A stretch of 16,496 nucleotides of DNA, taken from NCBI GenBank assembly GCA_964460795.1, contig CAYWRU010000070.1:1-16496 (forward strand). The letters are read 5' to 3'. The DNA is from CAZOOM01 sp964460795 (lineage in GTDB: Bacteria; Omnitrophota; Omnitrophia; Omnitrophales; Aquincolibacteriaceae). The position numbers were made by a program, and so were the translations under genes. This document shows positions 6,670 to 13,545 of the stretch, in pieces (positions within the stretch are counted from its first letter, which is position 1; each line of letters begins with the position of its first letter). The notes below the pieces were generated by a model. That model was not told the DNA's origin and ran no database searches. It saw nothing but the letters and a program-made list of their open reading frames with translations.

Positions 6670-7314
6670 ATGCGCTACGTGACCCGCCAAGAAATGCAGG
6701 CTATCGACCACGCTGCCATCCGCGATTATGACATCCCCGCCTTGAGTTTGATGGAAAATGCTGGCCGGGCTACTGCAGATTTTTTTGTCTCTCAAATTCA
6801 GAAACCGTCCGGGCGAATTCTGTGTTTATGCGGGAAGGGGAATAACGGCGGCGATGCCTTGGTGGCGGCGCGTTATCTGGCCGCGAAGGGATTTAAAGTC
6901 CAGGTTCTTTTGCTGTCGGATTTAAGTCAAATGACGGACGAGGCACGCATTCAATTTAACAAAGTTCAAAATATCCCCAATGTCTCCACCTGCGGAATTC
7001 TTTTGGAGGCACTTCTCAAAGTAAGCGAATATGTGATCGATGGACTTTTCGGAATCGGTCTAACTCGACCGCTTGAAGGAAAGCCTCTTGAATGGATCCG
7101 GGCTGTCAATCATTCAAAACTTCCGGTGCTTGCGCTTGATCTTCCATCCGGGATGGACGCGGATACGGGCGAAGAACTTCCCGAATGCATCCAGGCTGCG
7201 TGGACCGTTACTTTCGGACTTCCCAAAAAAGCATTTCAAAATCCCAAAGCACTTCCCAAAATTGGCAAATTGCTGATTGCAAATATTGGATTTCCTAAAA
7301 AGTTACTTGAATAA
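6670..7314 (+). CDS. nnrE: NAD(P)H-hydrate epimerase (YjeF N-terminal domain)
   Basis: NnrE interconverts the R and S forms of hydrated NAD(P)H so that the dehydratase NnrD can repair both. The 214-residue protein is the stand-alone epimerase; E. coli has it fused to the dehydratase, but here NnrD is absent from the window. Motifs in order are MRYVTRQEMQAID, the SLMENAGRA helix, the nucleotide-binding CGKGNNGGDALVAARYL loop, DGLFGIGLTRPLEG, and ALDLPSGMDADTGE, which includes the conserved catalytic Asp region. There is no convincing ribosome binding site before the ATG: the leader reads CATTATTT, which looks like the tail of the adjacent hairpin element. Translation may be weak or coupled to miaB. 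Confidence 0.93.
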   Translation: MRYVTRQEMQAIDHAAIRDYDIPALSLMENAGRATADFFVSQIQKPSGRILCLCGKGNNGGDALVAARYLAAKGFKVQVLLLSDLSQMTDEARIQFNKVQNIPNVSTCGILLEALLKVSEYVIDGLFGIGLTRPLEGKPLEWIRAVNHSKLPVLALDLPSGMDADTGEELPECIQAAWTVTFGLPKKAFQNPKALPKIGKLLIANIGFPKKLLE

Positions 7315-7408
7315 CGTGAAGCGTGAAAAGTGAAGAGTGAAGAAGGTAAAGATTTTTGCGCTTCACCTTTTCCGCCAAACTGAAGGCGGACACGTCTTCA
7401 CCCTTCAC
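7315..7408. repeat. Heptad-repeat hairpin after nnrE
   Basis: Directly after the nnrE TAA stand CGTGAAG, CGTGAAA, AGTGAAG and AGTGAAG in tandem (7315-7342). The inverted half starts at CGCTTCA (7359-7365) and ends CTTCACCCTTCAC (7396-7408). This is the same family as at 3000-3078, again starting at the base after a stop codon (TAACGTGAA at both). The right arm is interrupted by a separate mini-hairpin. Confidence 0.85.
7371..7390. repeat. Mini-hairpin nested in the heptad element
   Basis: TCCGCC (7371-7376) pairs with GGCGGA (7385-7390) across an 8-nt loop. Removing 7372-7390 joins CCTTTT to CACGTC, restoring the 7-nt rhythm of the right arm, so this looks like a later insertion into the repeat. 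Confidence 0.55.
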
Positions 7409-7420
7409 AAGGGCACCGTC

Positions 7421-7449
7421 TTGACACTCTAAATGCTTTTTGGTACAAC
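7421..7449 (+). promoter_or_regulatory. Sigma-70 promoter for the lipA gene cluster
   Basis: A perfect -35 TTGACA (7421-7426), a 17-nt spacer and TACAAC (7444-7449, four of six -10 bases) make this a strong candidate. The transcript would start near 7456, giving a leader of about 68 nt that includes the second GGGAC hairpin. Confidence 0.65.
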
Positions 7450-7467
7450 CACTTACAGCAAACACAC

Positions 7468-7502
7468 GGGACGGTTTCATAGAATCCTCCATGAACCGTC
7501 CC
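7468..7502. repeat. GGGAC-type hairpin, copy 2, in the lipA leader
   Basis: GGGACGGTTTCAT (7468-7480) and ATGAACCGTCCC (7491-7502) pair with one bulged base around a 10-nt loop that starts AGAA, as in copy 1. After the right arm, copy 2 continues TGATTATTTAT and copy 1 ends with the similar ATTATTTAT after a short spacer. The lipA ribosome binding site AAGG (7514-7517) lies just downstream. Confidence 0.75.
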
Positions 7503-7523
7503 TGATTATTTATAAGGTTCATC

Positions 7524-8423
7524 ATGACCACTCAAAGACTTCCGGTTTGGCTCAGGCGCTCACTCTCGGTGCCCACAGCAAATCCGACCCACCAGACCAT
7601 TGGAAGGTATCGTCTGAACACGGTCTGTGAGTCTGCGCTTTGTCCCAATCGAAATGAATGTTACGGCTCCGGAACCGCGACTTTCATGATTTTGGGGGAT
7701 ATTTGTACTCGCCGGTGCAGTTTTTGCGCCATTGATGCCGGAAAACCCATTCCAGTGGAAGCGGATGAACCGGATCGTGTGGCCGAGGCAGTCCGCGATA
7801 TGCGTCTCTCCTATGTTGTTGTTACTTCGGTCGCTCGCGATGATCTCAAAGATGAGGGCGCGGGTCATTTTGCAAGTGTGGTTCGACGCGTTAAAGAGGT
7901 GAATCCCGGTGTACAGGTCGAAGTCCTGACTCCGGATTTTCATGCACGGCCTGAACTGATTGCCGTCGTGATTGAAAGCGGTCCCGTGGTTTTTAATCAC
8001 AATATTGAAACCGTGGAAAGTTTACAGAAATCGGTACGGCCTCAGGCCTCGTATCATCGCTCACTCAAAGTCATTGAAACTATCAAACAGATTGATCCGA
8101 ACATGACCACCAAAAGCGGAATGATGCTCGGAATGGGCGAACGCGTTCAAGAAATTCGCCAAACCGGACGAGATTTACTATCCGCGGGCTGCGACATTCT
8201 GACCTTGGGACAATATTTGCCTCCTGGAAAGGAATTTCCATCTGTCGTAGAATACGTTTCCCCAGAAACTTTTGGCGAGTGGGCAAATGAATTTAAGGCC
8301 CTGGGATTTCGCGAGGTTTTTGCCGGGCCCTATGTCCGAAGTTCTTATCATGCTGACGAAGCCTTTAGCGGTGCGATCCACCGGGGCCAGTCCAACATAC
8401 CAATAAGGAATGATGCGCTATGA
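7524..8423 (+). CDS. lipA: Lipoyl synthase
   Basis: LipA inserts two sulfurs into protein-bound octanoyl groups to make lipoate on 2-oxoacid dehydrogenases and the glycine cleavage H protein. The 299-residue protein has both clusters: auxiliary Cys35, Cys40 and Cys46 (CESALCPNRNEC, the CxxxxCxxxxxC motif) and radical SAM Cys61, Cys65 and Cys68 (CTRRCSFC). The C-terminal RSSY, which binds the auxiliary iron, is present (VRSSYHADE). The start follows AAGG with 6-nt spacing. No lipB or lplA gene is in the window. The stop overlaps the start of a lipoyl-domain-like gene. lipA heads a ten-gene run that extends to rdgB without a gap larger than about 21 nt. Confidence 0.97.
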   Translation: MTTQRLPVWLRRSLSVPTANPTHQTIGRYRLNTVCESALCPNRNECYGSGTATFMILGDICTRRCSFCAIDAGKPIPVEADEPDRVAEAVRDMRLSYVVVTSVARDDLKDEGAGHFASVVRRVKEVNPGVQVEVLTPDFHARPELIAVVIESGPVVFNHNIETVESLQKSVRPQASYHRSLKVIETIKQIDPNMTTKSGMMLGMGERVQEIRQTGRDLLSAGCDILTLGQYLPPGKEFPSVVEYVSPETFGEWANEFKALGFREVFAGPYVRSSYHADEAFSGAIHRGQSNIPIRNDAL

Positions 8424-8809
8424 TGAAAGAAGTTTTTCTCGAAGGACTCCCCAAAACAGTGGATGAGGCGACTGTTCAGACCTGGTACGTGGAAGAAGGC
8501 GATAAAGTGGTAGAGGGGCAAGAGCTGGTCGAGTTAGTGGCGGGCGAAGAAAGTTATACGATTCAGGCTCCTACCGCAGGAGTCCTCGCAGAGGTCTATT
8601 TTGATGAAGGGGACGGCGCGCATCGAGGCGAAGCGCTCTGCGTCATCGATGATGAAGAAGACCTCAAAGAGGATTTAAAGGAAGCTGACGAAGACGAGGA
8701 TGAAGAGGATGATGAAGACGATGAAAGTGACGATGAAGAAACCGATGATGAAGATGAAGACGAAGATGAGGAGGATGACGATCAAGATTCTGATTCAGAA
8801 GATGAATAG
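8420..8809 (+). CDS. Lipoyl/biotinyl-like domain protein without the acceptor lysine, polyacidic tail
   Basis: Residues 3-76 look like a barrel-sandwich hybrid domain: a WYVEEGDKVVEGQELVEL half, a central hairpin, then QAPTAGVLAEVYFDEGD. Gapless alignment with E. coli PDH lipoyl domains (anchored on GQ.L and on P51-x-AG) puts Glu43 where the lipoylated Lys should be, and Gly42 where Asp precedes it. The segment reads LVAGEESYTI, with no Lys in or near the hairpin (Lys occurs only at 3, 12, 29, 83 and 87). It should therefore not be lipoylated or biotinylated at the usual site. Residues 77-129 are 43 of 53 Asp or Glu, a disordered tail. The ATG overlaps the lipA TGA, and a second ATG at 8423 is an alternative start. 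A carrier-like scaffold, a decoy or a partner of LipA are possible roles; none is shown. Confidence 0.85.
   Translation: MMKEVFLEGLPKTVDEATVQTWYVEEGDKVVEGQELVELVAGEESYTIQAPTAGVLAEVYFDEGDGAHRGEALCVIDDEEDLKEDLKEADEDEDEEDDEDDESDDEETDDEDEDEDEEDDDQDSDSEDE
8648..8806 (+). repeat. GAN-triplet purine-rich tract coding the acidic tail
   Basis: The + strand is an imperfect run of GAT, GAA, GAC and GAG codons with almost no pyrimidine at positions one and two. Slippage by whole codons would lengthen or shorten the tail without a frameshift. Synonymous codons are mixed, so it is not a pure microsatellite. Confidence 0.6.
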
Positions 8810-8815
8810 ACTCTG

Positions 8816-9895
8816 ATGTCAAAAATTATGGGTGAACCGCTCAAGCTGCGAAGTCCTGCGGATTTTATCGGTAAGCAAGGACCGGACGTGATCAGTTTTG
8901 GCTCCGGTCAGCCCGATCTTCCTCCGCCCAAAGAAGCGTTTGAAGGAATCAACCTCAATCGTGATTTGCGGTACGGACTCATCCAAGGTGAAGTGGCGCT
9001 CCGCGAAGCCCTGACTCATGAATATCCCGGTTCCACTGCGGATAATTTTGTAATCACCAATGGTGCTTCTGAGGCGCTGGACCTTATTTTTCGAAGCTGG
9101 GGCAAAGGAGGAAAAGTTCTTTTGCCGCGCCCTTACTATTATTCTTATCCTCCCATTATTGAAATGGCGGGAATGGTACCTGTTTACACGGATCTCGTCC
9201 AGGGACGAATTGATATCGATGATTTCAAGAAGAAGGTCAAAGGCTGCAAAGCGGTCCTGATTAATTCACCCTCCAATCCCACCGGGCGCGTGGAAAGCAT
9301 TGAAACGCTGAAAGAAATCGAGCGCATCACGCAGCAACTCGGAATTTATGTGGTCTCGGATGAAGTGTACAAGGATCTGATTTATGAGCGTGAAAATTAT
9401 CATATTCAGGGAAACCATGTCATTACCGTGAATTCTTTTTCCAAAACTTACTGCATGTGCGGAGTCCGGGTTGGTTATCTCTGGAGTGCAGATAAAAAAG
9501 TAGTCGAAGACGTTTGCGAGGAAAAAACGCACACCTCCATGAATACCAATTTGGTGGGGCAGGACATGGCGCTTTGTGCGACGAAAGCTCCGAAGGAATA
9601 TATCCAAAAACAACAGCAAGTCTGGAAAGACCGCCGCGATTTTATTTATAAAGGACTCCAGGATTTGGGATTTGATCTTTGGAAGCCCGAAGGCGCTTTT
9701 TATGTTCTGCCTAAATGTAAAAATGCGCGTCAATTTCTCACGCTCCTTTATCAGGAATATAAAGTCATCACGTACCTGGGTGAATGGTTTGGGGCTCCGG
9801 ACCGGATTCGTTTAAGCTACGCGCTTGATGTTAAACAAATGGAAGAAGGGCTTAGGCGCATCAAAGACGCGATGAAAAAAATCGACGTTCTTTGA
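8816..9895 (+). CDS. Pyridoxal-phosphate aminotransferase, class I/II
   Basis: The 359-residue protein is a fold-type I aminotransferase. The PLP lysine is Lys210 (NSFSKTYCMCGVRVGYL); Asp182 and Tyr185 (VSDEVYKDL) hold the pyridine ring and phenolic oxygen; Asn154 lies in NSPSNPTG; Arg332 (RIRLSYAL) should bind the substrate carboxylate. It is shorter than E. coli AspC (396) and lacks some of the usual N-terminal arm, closer to the archaeal/Bacillus AspB-like group Igamma-Ibeta aminotransferases. Amino-group donor and acceptor cannot be told from sequence: aspartate, aromatic or alanine specificity are all possible. It starts 6 nt after the acidic-tail gene with no strong ribosome binding site; the ATG at 8828 is an alternative. 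Confidence 0.9.
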   Translation: MSKIMGEPLKLRSPADFIGKQGPDVISFGSGQPDLPPPKEAFEGINLNRDLRYGLIQGEVALREALTHEYPGSTADNFVITNGASEALDLIFRSWGKGGKVLLPRPYYYSYPPIIEMAGMVPVYTDLVQGRIDIDDFKKKVKGCKAVLINSPSNPTGRVESIETLKEIERITQQLGIYVVSDEVYKDLIYERENYHIQGNHVITVNSFSKTYCMCGVRVGYLWSADKKVVEDVCEEKTHTSMNTNLVGQDMALCATKAPKEYIQKQQQVWKDRRDFIYKGLQDLGFDLWKPEGAFYVLPKCKNARQFLTLLYQEYKVITYLGEWFGAPDRIRLSYALDVKQMEEGLRRIKDAMKKIDVL

Positions 9896-9916
9896 GAGGC
9901 CCATAAAAGCTTTCTT

Positions 9917-10258
9917 ATGATCATTCTAAATAAGTCATTGAACTTCGAAGAGCTGAATCAAATAGCCGAAGCAGGATTTGGAGATATGGTAAAGGGTGTG
10001 GTGGATGTTGAAAAAGAACTCGTAGCGCTTGATGCCGAGCTCCATGCGGATCTGGAAGCTCTTCTTTTGCAGAATGGATCGCTCCAACCAAATCTTTGGG
10101 GAATCAATTTATATCCGAAAGCCGATGAAAATGATTTCCTTGAGTTTGATTCCATGATCAATGTGCGCCCTTCCCAAGGCAACCGGAGCCGGGGTGTTGA
10201 GCAAGAGTCTATTCGCCACAAAATCCAAGCCATTGTTGCCAAATGGATTCAAAAATGA
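9917..10258 (+). CDS. DUF5674-like conserved hypothetical protein
   Basis: This 113-residue soluble protein has no predicted membrane segment. The conserved blocks FGDMVKGVVDVEKELVALD, ELHADLEALLL, NLWGINLYP, FDSMINVRPSQGNRSRGVE and IRHKIQAIVAKW match the family I remember as DUF5674, found in candidate phyla, cyanobacteria and some delta-type lineages. Its function is unknown to me. The MINxRPSQGNRSRGV stretch is highly conserved in that family and its Arg/Asn-rich nature hints at nucleic acid or phosphate binding, which is only a guess. The stop TGA overlaps the next gene's ATG. It lies 21 nt after the aminotransferase. Confidence 0.8.
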   Translation: MIILNKSLNFEELNQIAEAGFGDMVKGVVDVEKELVALDAELHADLEALLLQNGSLQPNLWGINLYPKADENDFLEFDSMINVRPSQGNRSRGVEQESIRHKIQAIVAKWIQK

Positions 10259-10587
10259 CTGCTCGTCACCCTTCTTTAGCGGAGGGACGTTGGAAAACGA
10301 TGAGTTTTCTTGAACAAATGTCCAACGTTGGAAGTGAAGTGGATCGCGCTTTTCATTGGCAGGAGAAACAAAATCCATCCTTCGCCCTGAAAGCTTACGA
10401 GCGAGCACTCGAATTGCTTGACTTGACCCTGCAAAGCGGGGGAAGTTTTGCCCGCCTCAAAGAAGTGGCCCGTGTGCGTGAAGGACTTGTCGATTATTTT
10501 TCCGGATCGCAGGAATATGCAGGCAATGCTATAAGCTGGAAAAAATATTTTCTGCAATTTAATTTAGCGGCTCGCCGTCACCTTTGA
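10255..10587 (+). CDS. Small conserved hypothetical protein
   Basis: I chose the ATG at 10255, which overlaps the TGA of the previous gene (ATGA), over an in-frame ATG at 10243. The protein is 110 residues, all helical in appearance. Conserved-looking blocks are LAEGRWKTMSFLEQMSNVGSEVDRA, FALKAYERALELLDLTL, RLKEVARVREGLVDYF and the end YFLQFNLAARR. I have seen this pattern (LA.GRW...LAEQ...NIGSEVERA) in many candidate-phylum and thermophile genomes, so it is a real family of unknown function. The fold is probably a helical bundle, and the 4-nt overlap with the DUF5674-like gene suggests the two proteins act together. Confidence 0.78.
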   Translation: MTARHPSLAEGRWKTMSFLEQMSNVGSEVDRAFHWQEKQNPSFALKAYERALELLDLTLQSGGSFARLKEVARVREGLVDYFSGSQEYAGNAISWKKYFLQFNLAARRHL

Positions 10588-10606
10588 TTGGAGACGCAGA
10601 GTTCTT

Positions 10607-11428
10607 ATGACCTCCTCCTTCAAACACAACCGGCCCTCGGATCGCCCCATCGGAGTATTTGATTCTGGGCTCGGAGGACTGTCGGTGGTCCGGGAGATCC
10701 GCCGCAGTTTTCCTACGGAGGCCATCCACTATTTTGGAGATATTGCGCGCCTTCCGTATGGAATCAAATCCAAAGAGCAAATTATTCAGTTTTCGATTGA
10801 GAATGCGAACTTCTTGCAAAAAACAGGGATCAAACTTCTCATTATTGCCTGTAATTCGTCTTCCAGTGCCGCCTACGAAATTCTGCGGAAAAAATTAAAA
10901 ATCCCGGTGTTAGATGTGATTGGCCCGGCGGTACGAGAGGCTGCGGAAGCGACACAGAGCCGGCGCCTGGGAGTGATTGCCACACAAGCGACGATTGATT
11001 CCAAGGCCTATGAAAAAGGATTGGCGAAGCGTCTTACGGACGCAGAAGTCTTTTCCCGCTCTTGCCCGATGTTTGTTCCCATGGTGGAAGAGGGATGGTT
11101 TGACGGCCCCATTGCAGATTCGATTATTCAGCATTATTTAACTCCGATCCAAAAAAAGAAGGTGGATGTTTTGATCCTTGGCTGTACGCATTATCCGCTC
11201 CTTGAAAAGCCCATTCGAAAGTTCATGGGACCCGAGGTGCGATTGGTGAATTCCGGTCACGCCACCGCCGAGCAATTGGCGCGTATTTTAGATCAAAAAA
11301 AATTGCGAGCCACGCGGAAGGAAAAAGGGAAATTGTCTGTTTTTGTGAGTGATAAACCGCGTAATTTCATCCACATTGCCGAACAATTCTTGGGCGAATC
11401 TTTGGAGGATGTCAAAGTTGTCCGCTAA
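10607..11428 (+). CDS. murI: Glutamate racemase
   Basis: MurI makes D-glutamate for peptidoglycan with two cysteines acting as acid and base. Both are visible: Cys82 (IACNSSSSAA) and Cys193 (LGCTHYPLL, with His195). The start motif GVFDSGLGGLSVVREI includes the catalytic-site Asp19 and Ser20, and YFGDIARLPYG follows. At 273 residues it has normal length. ACNSSSS replaces the common ACNTASA, which is an allowed change. A GGAG is placed 13 nt before the ATG, longer than ideal. The 3' end overlaps queC by 20 nt. A peptidoglycan cell wall is implied. Confidence 0.96.
   Translation: MTSSFKHNRPSDRPIGVFDSGLGGLSVVREIRRSFPTEAIHYFGDIARLPYGIKSKEQIIQFSIENANFLQKTGIKLLIIACNSSSSAAYEILRKKLKIPVLDVIGPAVREAAEATQSRRLGVIATQATIDSKAYEKGLAKRLTDAEVFSRSCPMFVPMVEEGWFDGPIADSIIQHYLTPIQKKKVDVLILGCTHYPLLEKPIRKFMGPEVRLVNSGHATAEQLARILDQKKLRATRKEKGKLSVFVSDKPRNFIHIAEQFLGESLEDVKVVR
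11404..11408 (+). promoter_or_regulatory. Ribosome binding site inside murI that sets the queC start
   Basis: GGAGG ends directly before ATG 11409 and 9 nt before TTG 11418, both in frame with queC. The spacing favours a TTG start at 11418; the ATG would be too close. Both give the same protein apart from three residues. Confidence 0.55.
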
Positions 11429-12098
11429 ACATTCTAAAGCCATCTGCCTTTTTTCTGGAGGACTGGACTCTACGGTTTGTCTTTACTATGCGCTCGCGCA
11501 AGATAAAGAAGTGGTTGCCTTAACCGCCCATTATGGCCAGATCCACTCCAAAGAAGTGGAGATTGCCCGCGCTCATGCCGCAAGTCTTGGAATTAAACAT
11601 TATTCCATCCAGCTTAATTTCCCCTGGGGAGGAAGCGCGCTTTTGGATGCCTCGATTCCTCTTCCAAGTAATCGCAAAGAATCCCAGATGCGGGACATTC
11701 CGGTGTCCTATGTCCCGGCCCGAAATAGTATTCTCTTGTCCTTTGCGACGTCGTGCGCCGAAGCCGAGGGAGCGGATGAGATCTTCATCGGCGTGAATCA
11801 TCTGGACTCGAGCGGTTATCCGGACTGCCGTCCGAATTTTATTTATGCCTTTCATAAAGTCATAACGGAAGGAACGAGGGCCGGCGCGGAAAATAAATCC
11901 ATTGTGATCCAAACCCCTTTGATCCACAAAACCAAAAAAGAAATTATTAAGTTAGGAATGGAGCTGAAAGTTCCCTTTGAAAAAACCTGGTCCTGCTACC
12001 GAGGACTTGCCAAACCCTGTGGAACTTGCGACGCTTGCATGCTTCGCGCCAAAGGATTTGAAGAGTTGGGGATGAAAGACCCCGCGCTTTCATTATGA
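11409..12098 (+). CDS. queC: 7-cyano-7-deazaguanine synthase
   Basis: QueC converts 7-carboxy-7-deazaguanine to preQ0 using ATP and ammonia, a step of queuosine synthesis. The PP-loop SGGLDSTVCLYY stands near the N-terminus and the C-terminal zinc site is formed by four cysteines in SCYRGLAKPCGTCDACMLRAKGFEE. The internal blocks VTALTAHYGQ, VSYVPARNSILLSFA and IGVNHLDSSGYPDCRP are diagnostic. The start is 11409 (229 residues) or TTG 11418 (226); an in-frame ATG at 11349 would overlap murI by 80 nt and is unlikely. The TGA overlaps the queE ATG. queC and queE act in consecutive steps in reverse order (QueE makes the QueC substrate). queD is absent from the window. Confidence 0.95.
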   Translation: MSKLSAKHSKAICLFSGGLDSTVCLYYALAQDKEVVALTAHYGQIHSKEVEIARAHAASLGIKHYSIQLNFPWGGSALLDASIPLPSNRKESQMRDIPVSYVPARNSILLSFATSCAEAEGADEIFIGVNHLDSSGYPDCRPNFIYAFHKVITEGTRAGAENKSIVIQTPLIHKTKKEIIKLGMELKVPFEKTWSCYRGLAKPCGTCDACMLRAKGFEELGMKDPALSL

Positions 12099-12808
12099 AA
12101 TATCCGCCGAGTGCCCACTCCGCCCGCATCACCGAGATATTCTCGTCTCTCCAAGGCGAAGGCCCGCATGTGGGAGAACGCCATATTTTTATCCGCTTTG
12201 AAGAATGCAATATCCACTGTGAGTACTGCGATGAGCTCCATAAGATAGGGGGTGCCAAGTCGCTTGATCAAGTCCTCCTGGAAGTGGATCTGCTTGAGAA
12301 AAAAGACGGCCCTCACCGGTACGTGAGTCTGACCGGCGGAGAACCGCTTCTCTATTCTGTTTTTCTAAAGCCACTCATGGAGGCTTTACGGGCCCGCGGA
12401 CTTAAAACTTATCTGGAGACCAACGGGATTCTCTGGCCCGCACTTTTAGAAGTGATCCATTTATGCGACGCCATTTCCATGGATGTGAAACCGGGAAGTG
12501 TGACCGGAGAACGTGGATTTGAAGACGCGCACCACAAATTTCTTGAAATTGCCAAGGCATCCAAGACTCATATCAAAATGGTGATTTCGAAAGCGATCGA
12601 CGGGGATGAATTTCTCAGCCTGGTGCGCATGATTCGCGAAACCGCTCCGCACATGACGTTAGTCTTGCAGCCCTTGAGTGGAGCGGTGGAAGGTCATCAG
12701 GATCCGGAACTTCTTTCAATCCTGGAAAATCTTCAGACACAGGCCCTTCATTTTCTTTCCGATGTCAGGATCATTCCACGTTTTCATAAAATATTGCAAA
12801 TTCGCTAA
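12095..12808 (+). CDS. queE: 7-carboxy-7-deazaguanine synthase
   Basis: QueE is the radical SAM enzyme that rearranges 6-carboxytetrahydropterin to 7-carboxy-7-deazaguanine. The start block ITEIFSSLQGEGPHVGER is the QueE hallmark. The cluster motif is CNIHCEYC (CxxxCxxC), in contrast to the longer insertions of some QueE groups. VSLTGGEPLL follows as the SAM-binding GGE motif, and TYLETNGI and MDVKPGS match the family. At 237 residues it is somewhat longer than the short 210-220 residue type. It overlaps queC by four bases (ATGA) and is followed after 17 nt by rph. The pair implies queuosine or a related 7-deazapurine product. Confidence 0.95.
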   Translation: MKYPPSAHSARITEIFSSLQGEGPHVGERHIFIRFEECNIHCEYCDELHKIGGAKSLDQVLLEVDLLEKKDGPHRYVSLTGGEPLLYSVFLKPLMEALRARGLKTYLETNGILWPALLEVIHLCDAISMDVKPGSVTGERGFEDAHHKFLEIAKASKTHIKMVISKAIDGDEFLSLVRMIRETAPHMTLVLQPLSGAVEGHQDPELLSILENLQTQALHFLSDVRIIPRFHKILQIR

Positions 12809-12825
12809 CCTCTTAAGGAGATTTC

Positions 12826-13545
12826 ATGCGACCGGATGGACGAAAAGCAGCAGAACTTCGAAAAGTAAAAATTGTTCCCCATGTTTTAAAAAATGCCTTG
12901 GGTTCCTGCCGCATTGAAATGGGAGATACCCAAGTCATCTGCAGCGCGAGCCTCGAAGAAAAAGCGCCGTCCTTTCTTAAAAACACGGGAAAAGGCTGGG
13001 TCACGGCTGAATATGGTATGCTGCCCGCTTCTTGTAATGAACGCATTCAGCGGGAAGCTTCCAAAGGAAAAGTTTCAGGGCGGACCATGGAAATTCAGCG
13101 TTTGATCGGCCGCAGTCTCCGCTCTGTGGTGGATATGAAAGCTCTGGGAGAGCGAACCATCTGGATTGATGCGGACGTGATCCAAGGCGATGGGGGAACA
13201 CGCACCGCCTCCATCACCGGAGGATTCATTGCTCTTGGATTAGCTTTAAAAAAACTTCAGAAACAGGGAATTTTAAAAGCATCTCCGATCAAAGATTTTA
13301 TTGCCGCAGTTAGCGTGGGCATTGTGAATGAACAGCCGGTGCTTGATTTGTGTTACGCCGAAGACTCCAAAGCGGAAGTGGATATGAATATCATCATGAC
13401 CGGATCCGGAAAATTTGTGGAAGTTCAGGGTACGGCCGAAGGAAATCCTTTCAATCAAGCCCAGCTGGATGATCTCCTAAAACTTGCTAAAAAAGGCATC
13501 CAAGGACTTATTCGGATGCAAAAGCAGATTCTTAAAACCGCATGA
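12826..13545 (+). CDS. rph: Ribonuclease PH
   Basis: RNase PH trims the 3' ends of tRNA precursors phosphorolytically. The 239-residue protein begins RPDGRKAAELRKVKI, the family's RNA-binding start, and has GDTQVICSASLEE, GWVTAEYGMLPASC, the SGRTMEIQRLIGRSLRSVVD phosphate and RNA site region and IDADVIQGDGGTRTASITG with the catalytic Asp residues, as well as DLCYAEDSKAEVDMN. Length equals E. coli Rph (238). AAGGAG (12814-12819) gives a strong ribosome binding site at normal distance. It partners with the following rdgB (4-nt overlap), a very common gene order. C-terminal residues KQILKTA end normally. Confidence 0.97.
   Translation: MRPDGRKAAELRKVKIVPHVLKNALGSCRIEMGDTQVICSASLEEKAPSFLKNTGKGWVTAEYGMLPASCNERIQREASKGKVSGRTMEIQRLIGRSLRSVVDMKALGERTIWIDADVIQGDGGTRTASITGGFIALGLALKKLQKQGILKASPIKDFIAAVSVGIVNEQPVLDLCYAEDSKAEVDMNIIMTGSGKFVEVQGTAEGNPFNQAQLDDLLKLAKKGIQGLIRMQKQILKTA

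Noticed and set aside
8648..8806. Sequencing artefact in the acidic tract
   Set aside because: Codons are mixed, the frame is preserved to a stop 6 nt before the next gene, and acidic tails are common in real proteins.
11349..11408. Longer queC start at ATG 11349
   Set aside because: It overlaps murI by 80 nt and has no ribosome binding site; residues before the PP-loop match no QueC extension I know.
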